A DNA stretch of 64,000 nt from Lineus longissimus. Its lineage: Eukaryota > Nemertea > Pilidiophora > Heteronemertea > Lineidae. The DNA is taken from assembly GCF_910592395.1 (NCBI RefSeq), contig NC_088312.1, forward strand, positions 10,292,001-10,356,000, in the 5' to 3' direction. The translations under genes and the position numbers were made by a program. Shown one piece after another: positions 32,046 through 64,000 of this stretch (its first letter is position 1; each line of letters begins with the position of its first letter). The notes beneath the pieces were generated by a model. That model was not told the origin of the DNA. It did no database searches and saw nothing but the letters and a program-made list of their open reading frames with translations.

Positions 32046-33626
32046 ATGTTGGTCAGTCGCTACCGTCCGATTTTGTACCTGCAGTACTTTCTGCTGATCG
32101 TGGACATCTTTATGAACTGTTTCATTGACTTCATGAGGTTTCAGAATGTCATCATCTTGGTGTTGCATGTGTAAGTTCTGCAGTATCATAGGCGTGGTCC
32201 ATATCTGTGTGTGCCTGACAAATCGTGGCTTGGTATCGAATATAGACAGGTCAAAAAAGCCAAGCAGAGCCCAATCAAAAAATAATGCACACTCAGAATG
32301 TATCAAATGGTCTAAGTCGAGACTTATGATAATATCATCAGCCACTTTGTCCCATTTGTTCAGGTGAAACACATGACTGGTCAGAGCCCAAACAAATTTT
32401 GTCAGACCTATCTATTGAGAGAAGACAGTAACTCCAGCTTGTTATCACAAGTCAAATATCATCTTGAGTGTCTTCTCTTTCTGGAGTAATTTTGTCGTCC
32501 TTTCCTTCCAGCATCCAAGATATGTGTATCCTCTTTGCCGTGATAGTTGTCTTCTTGATGTTCTTCAACACTTACATATTCCAAGCCGGCCTTGTTAGTG
32601 TTCTTGTGAAGAAATTCAAAGTGGCCATCATCCTCACGTTCATATATTTCTTCCTATGTATTGCGTTGCATTCTTGGAACATGGTACGTATTACATATCC
32701 AGACTGTCTGCCATGGTTTCCGCCTGATGTGGTATATCTGACGACCCACGTTGTCTTAATTGTTTATGACCCGATCAATACGAAACTAGTTCCATTTACG
32801 TATCCCAAAATATGAAAGTTTAAAGGCAATGTTACAATACCTAGTCTGAAGAAAAGTTATCGAGGTCTTCTGTTCAAATCTCCTCTGACAGTCAGTGATT
32901 TTGTGTTAGGATGTTTAGTTTTAAATGCCCTGTTTGCCTGAGACTCATATTTCAAACATGTCTTACAAATCTTAGTGTAGTGTTTCTCACTGTTATTTAC
33001 AGACTCTCCGATGGAGTGATCCCAATGCATACACATGGAATGCGGGATTTTTAGCTCTGTATGTTATACAAAGAACAGGTATGTCAAGTACATTTCTTTA
33101 ACATGATTTTTTTGTTTAGAACCATTGGCATTATCGTGGACAATATTATCCAGCTGTCGGCTGCCCGGTCACTTCCTGTTCTACAATTAAGCAGTTTCCA
33201 TCAAAAAATTGCACAAAAAAAGGAAAAATTCAATCTGACTGAATAATCACGCTTTTCTGATGTTGCCTCCGATTGGAGCCGAGTTAGCCCCCCATGCGTT
33301 GATCCTTTCCGTTTGGACGGATTGCACTAGTAAGGCGCTTTCTGGGGCCATGGATCTACCCTGTGACGTCTTGGTGCTGCTATCAGTTTGACGTTATGGT
33401 GATGGCGCTTGACTTGGTAGTCATCATTTAAGATAAAATTTTAAAAATCCCTCATTGATTAGCTCAGAATTGGGAAGAGAATATTATTACACGAATATTT
33501 TCATTTCTACTTTCAGTTGCTGTGTTGTATTATTACTACTACAAGAGAACGGTTCTACGACTGGGCGATCCAAGATTCTACGAAGATTCAGAATGGTTAC
33601 GGAAAGAGTTTGAGAAAAAGAGATAG
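32046..33626 (+). CDS. TMEM138: Transmembrane protein 138
   Basis: TMEM138 is a small four-helix membrane protein of the ciliary transition zone; its human orthologue is mutated in Joubert syndrome. Four coding exons, 32046-32170, 32512-32683, 33003-33078 and 33517-33626, with GT..AG borders join to 161 codons (160 residues; human 162). Diagnostic stretches are [15 protein letters not shown] in helix 2, LHSWNMTLRW before helix 4, and the C-terminal [18 protein letters not shown], which is almost invariant in the family. The start ATG follows an acceptor at 32012, so at least one 5' non-coding exon exists upstream. AATAAA at 33907-33912 is a likely poly(A) signal. RPS6KA begins 1.6 kb downstream on the same strand. 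Confidence 0.96.
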
Positions 33627-33930
33627 TCCTTGAACTTTGTTAAGTTTTGGTGCTTTTACCAAATGATTCTTGGCCCATTATGATGGGTTGTGAGCAGCTG
33701 TGAACTGGTCAGTGTGAGCATGTGTAGTTTTTAGTTTAACTGGTCCGGAATTGACCAAAGATCCGTCCTTTGCTTGATAGGGGAGTCCATACCCTTAGGG
33801 TGGCCTTTTTACAATGGATTATATTGAGATTATATAAGAGACCGAGTACAGAATGTCAAAGGTTTTCCCACCTTTGGTAATGTACTTAGATTTGTTTATG
33901 TTTTCTAATAAAGCTAGCATTTTATTAATA
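33627..33930 (+). other. TMEM138: TMEM138 3' UTR with poly(A) signal
   Basis: Non-coding AT-rich sequence after the TAG at 33624-33626, with AATAAA at 33907-33912 as the first canonical signal. Confidence 0.5.
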
Positions 33931-35197
33931 GTACATAATATGACTAGGATTTAAGTCAAATAGTTAAACTGTTATTTGAATGACACTACTTGTCCGATTC
34001 TGATACTGTCTTGAAGAAATTGCGTACTAGCATAATATCAAGCTTACCTATTAGATAGTGTCAGACTGGCTGAAATGTTCTAATAGCAGCAGGTTTATCT
34101 GGCTTTATGAACAAGTTAAAAGGTGTTTGATAGTGGATGACGTATGGTTGGACATTTCACTTCCAAACTTGTGGAGACATCGGTATCGTAGTCGTTCTTT
34201 GACAAGTCTTTGATCTTGATCCTATTCTGACTAGCTTCAGTTTAAAACCAACATACATTTAGGTTTTTGATACCCCAATTTAGCCCAGTTTGTATGTAGT
34301 ATTATGTAAATCATGTAAATATTATTTTGTAAGAAGATTTTAAATTATATATTTTCGTACCAACATGGTTAAGTGTCTTGTTCTTTATCTTTAACATGCT
34401 TTGCCCAATTAAGGAGGAAGTACATATGTTGTGTCTATCTTTCTTCCAATTGGCTTGAGGGAGTCTTCTGCTGTGTTTTGGATTTTTAAGATGCCTGCTA
34501 GACAGTCAGTCCGTTTTCGTAAACGAAGTCAGCTGTCCTAAGGAGTTCTGCCATCGATACCCAGAGCTTTGTGGGTCAGGGTAGTGTCTTTTTGGCAGTA
34601 TTCCTCTCTCGAGGGTGCAGGTTCTGGGGGATATGTCTTCTCATTTGTTGCTCGTGGTATGAGCCTGCCCATATTGAGAGAGTAATTGGAAATGTGCATA
34701 GCCACAGGTTCCAAAGTGGTTGCCTATTGGGACAGTTCTTATCACACTGCCAGTCTACTTCATGCCACAGGCATCATCCCAAGAATCGCGACTGAGGCGG
34801 AGGATAAGACGTGTCGGGTTGGTTGTGACAGTGTCTCCACTGTCCAAACCTGATGTAATTTTGGCTGGTTAAATCGTATCATCCCAGTTTTATTTTGGTG
34901 ACGTGTGTGACAAAACGTCATCTTCTGCAGGTAATGTCTCCAAGTCCTTGCAGTTGTAACTATATATTTCTTTGTTGTGCAAGAATGATGTGACAATTTG
35001 GGTGTCCGTGTCTTTCAGGACTTTCAGTTCCATTTTGTAGCACACTGCGGCAGCACCTCCGTGAAACCGGAAGAGTTCGTCAGCCTCGTTCCCGTGGGCT
35101 GCTGGCACGCCATCTTGACTCTTGAGGAAATTCTGGATTAAATTTTCCTCACAAAGTGTCAAAATACTGGAGTATTCCGTATTAACAAATTATAAAC
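33931..35197. other. TMEM138-RPS6KA intergenic region and RPS6KA 5' UTR
   Basis: No repeat was recognised. A YY1-like motif (CAAGATGGC on the minus strand, 35107-35115) lies about 85 bases before the RPS6KA ATG and suggests a promoter there. A 90-codon frame on the opposite strand (34890-35162) starts in the same place. Confidence 0.45.
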
Positions 35198-62848
<27,651 letters not shown>

Positions 62849-64000
62849 GTGAGTAAATACCAAATATGTGTGTTTGCCAACTGGCTATGCTACATAGGGC
62901 CATCTACTTTATAGCAAGGACAATCTACGACAGACTATTTTCTGTATGTGGTTAATAATACAGTGTCGCATAGGCATAGCCAAGATTTTCATAGTGGGGG
63001 TCATTTTCCTAAATTATAGTGGATATTCACGGTTTGAAATATTTTTTAGATGGGGTGATTGTTCCTCCCCCCCCCCCCCCCACTTCCACAATGCCTACGT
63101 GCCTCTGTCAAATAATGAGGCAGGTCCAACTGCTTGGGGGTACCGTGGGTAACCCAGCCTTCACTCTTGTGTTCATTGCTTATTCTCTCGACCTCCTGGG
63201 AAGTTTTGCAGGCAATAAAGTTAAAACTATAGAGTTACTCCACTTTAACCCGGGCATTTCATGTCCACTGAGTATCTACATGACGATTTTTGCTGTAATT
63301 TTCCAGAACTTACTGTCTCAGAGTAGTCAATTGGGCAAAGAATGGGGAGTGGTCTCTATCTCAGGAGCTTTTGATGAAGTGTAATTTGCAGTGAATCTCA
63401 GAGTAGTCAATTGGGCAAAGAGTGAGGAGTGGTCACTTCCTCAGGAGCTTTTGATGAAGTGTAATTTGCAGTGAATCGCTATACGAAATTGTCCCACCTG
63501 TATGTTTTGTGTTGTTCTTGTTGTACACAGTGGTTCTTGGTCAGTGTTCCTGTGTCTTGGTGTTCACCTGGTTTGCTTCATCGCTGAGTATTGTTTGGTT
63601 GTTGGTGGTTACATGTCCTTGAGCTTCAGTGTGTTCAGTCATGTCGTGATAAATGCTTCTTGCTCTGCACTGTGTTATTGTTTTGACGCCACACCAATTT
63701 AATACTGTGGTTTGGATGGTGGGCGAGACAAAAGTTCTCTTCATCAGAGGAAGGCGAGTCAGTAGGTGACTTTTGATGCTGGTTGGTGGATTTTATGAAA
63801 GAACTGCTTTCGTTCAACATTGGGGAAATCAATTTGCAGGTTGGCCCGCAATCCAAGGTATTGCATTGGTGTGGCCTAAAGAAAGAGTAGCACAGGAGAG
63901 TGCTTCTTTGATGCATCAGAAAATGTGCAATGACATAGATCATAGGAAGTGAGTCTGGATGACTTTGATAATATGTGGAAGTAATTATTGTTTGAGGCGA
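62849..64000. other. RPS6KA intron 12 (to window end)
   Basis: No further exon was recognised. It contains a C run near 63067-63080 inside a block starting GCATAGGCATAGCCAAG that looks like a mobile-element relic, and an ~80-bp tandem duplication (next entry). Confidence 0.4.
63321..63478 (+). repeat. ~79-bp two-copy tandem duplication
   Basis: AGAGTAGTCAATTGGGCAAA to TTTTGATGAAGTGTAATTTG occurs twice, at about 63321 and 63399, with a handful of substitutions. Confidence 0.85.

Overview
The window is animal nuclear DNA: roughly 40% GC by eye, small coding exons separated by long GT..AG introns, many short non-autonomous DNA transposons, tRNA-derived SINE-like pieces and minisatellites. The conserved proteins are clearly metazoan. 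The repeat style and compact exons suggest a marine invertebrate (a lophotrochozoan or invertebrate deuterostome), but nothing here fixes the phylum. There are no bacterial operons, rRNA genes or CRISPR arrays.

Left part (1-16 kb). A 3' terminal coding exon of an unrecognised + strand gene (999-1783) lies tail-to-tail with a complete gamma-tubulin complex component 2 gene (TUBGCP2, minus strand, ATG at 15463). I rebuilt 25 coding exons by hand; they stay in one frame and give about 921 residues. Its penultimate coding exon has been tandemly duplicated together with its own splice acceptor (six acceptors, 86-87 bp apart). This is the most unusual gene-level feature of the window.

Middle (16-32 kb). 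This stretch is poor in recognisable genes and rich in repeats: a two-copy nested palindromic element (16.1-17.0 kb, and 31.0-31.5 kb inverted), a tandem array whose units resemble decayed C2H2 zinc-finger linkers (17.9-18.5 kb, with relatives at 30.2-30.5 kb), a roughly 900-bp fold-back element with long tandem-repeat arms (21.45-22.36 kb), a phase-compatible chain of exon-like segments for an unrecognised + strand gene (20.7-24.8 kb), and a short fragment resembling the start of the STARD3/STARD3NL MENTAL domain (27.9-28.2 kb).

Right part (32-64 kb). A complete four-exon TMEM138 gene (ciliary transition-zone membrane protein, 160 residues) is followed on the same strand by the 5' half of a p90 ribosomal S6 kinase gene (RPS6KA). 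Twelve coding exons (35198-62848, 420 codons in one frame) cover the N-terminus, the whole N-terminal AGC kinase domain, and the linker with turn and hydrophobic motifs. The C-terminal CaMK-type kinase must lie beyond the window. Its introns hold a 12-monomer 152/144-bp satellite with higher-order structure, a piggyBac-like relic with TTAA flanks, a GC-rich terminal-inverted-repeat element, a G-quadruplex-prone minisatellite and several MITEs.

TUBGCP2 (microtubule nucleation), TMEM138 (cilium) and RSK (ERK signalling) are ordinary single-copy metazoan genes; they do not form a pathway cluster. Splice coordinates were read by eye from GT/AG sites, reading frame and remembered family sequences; no alignment was run.
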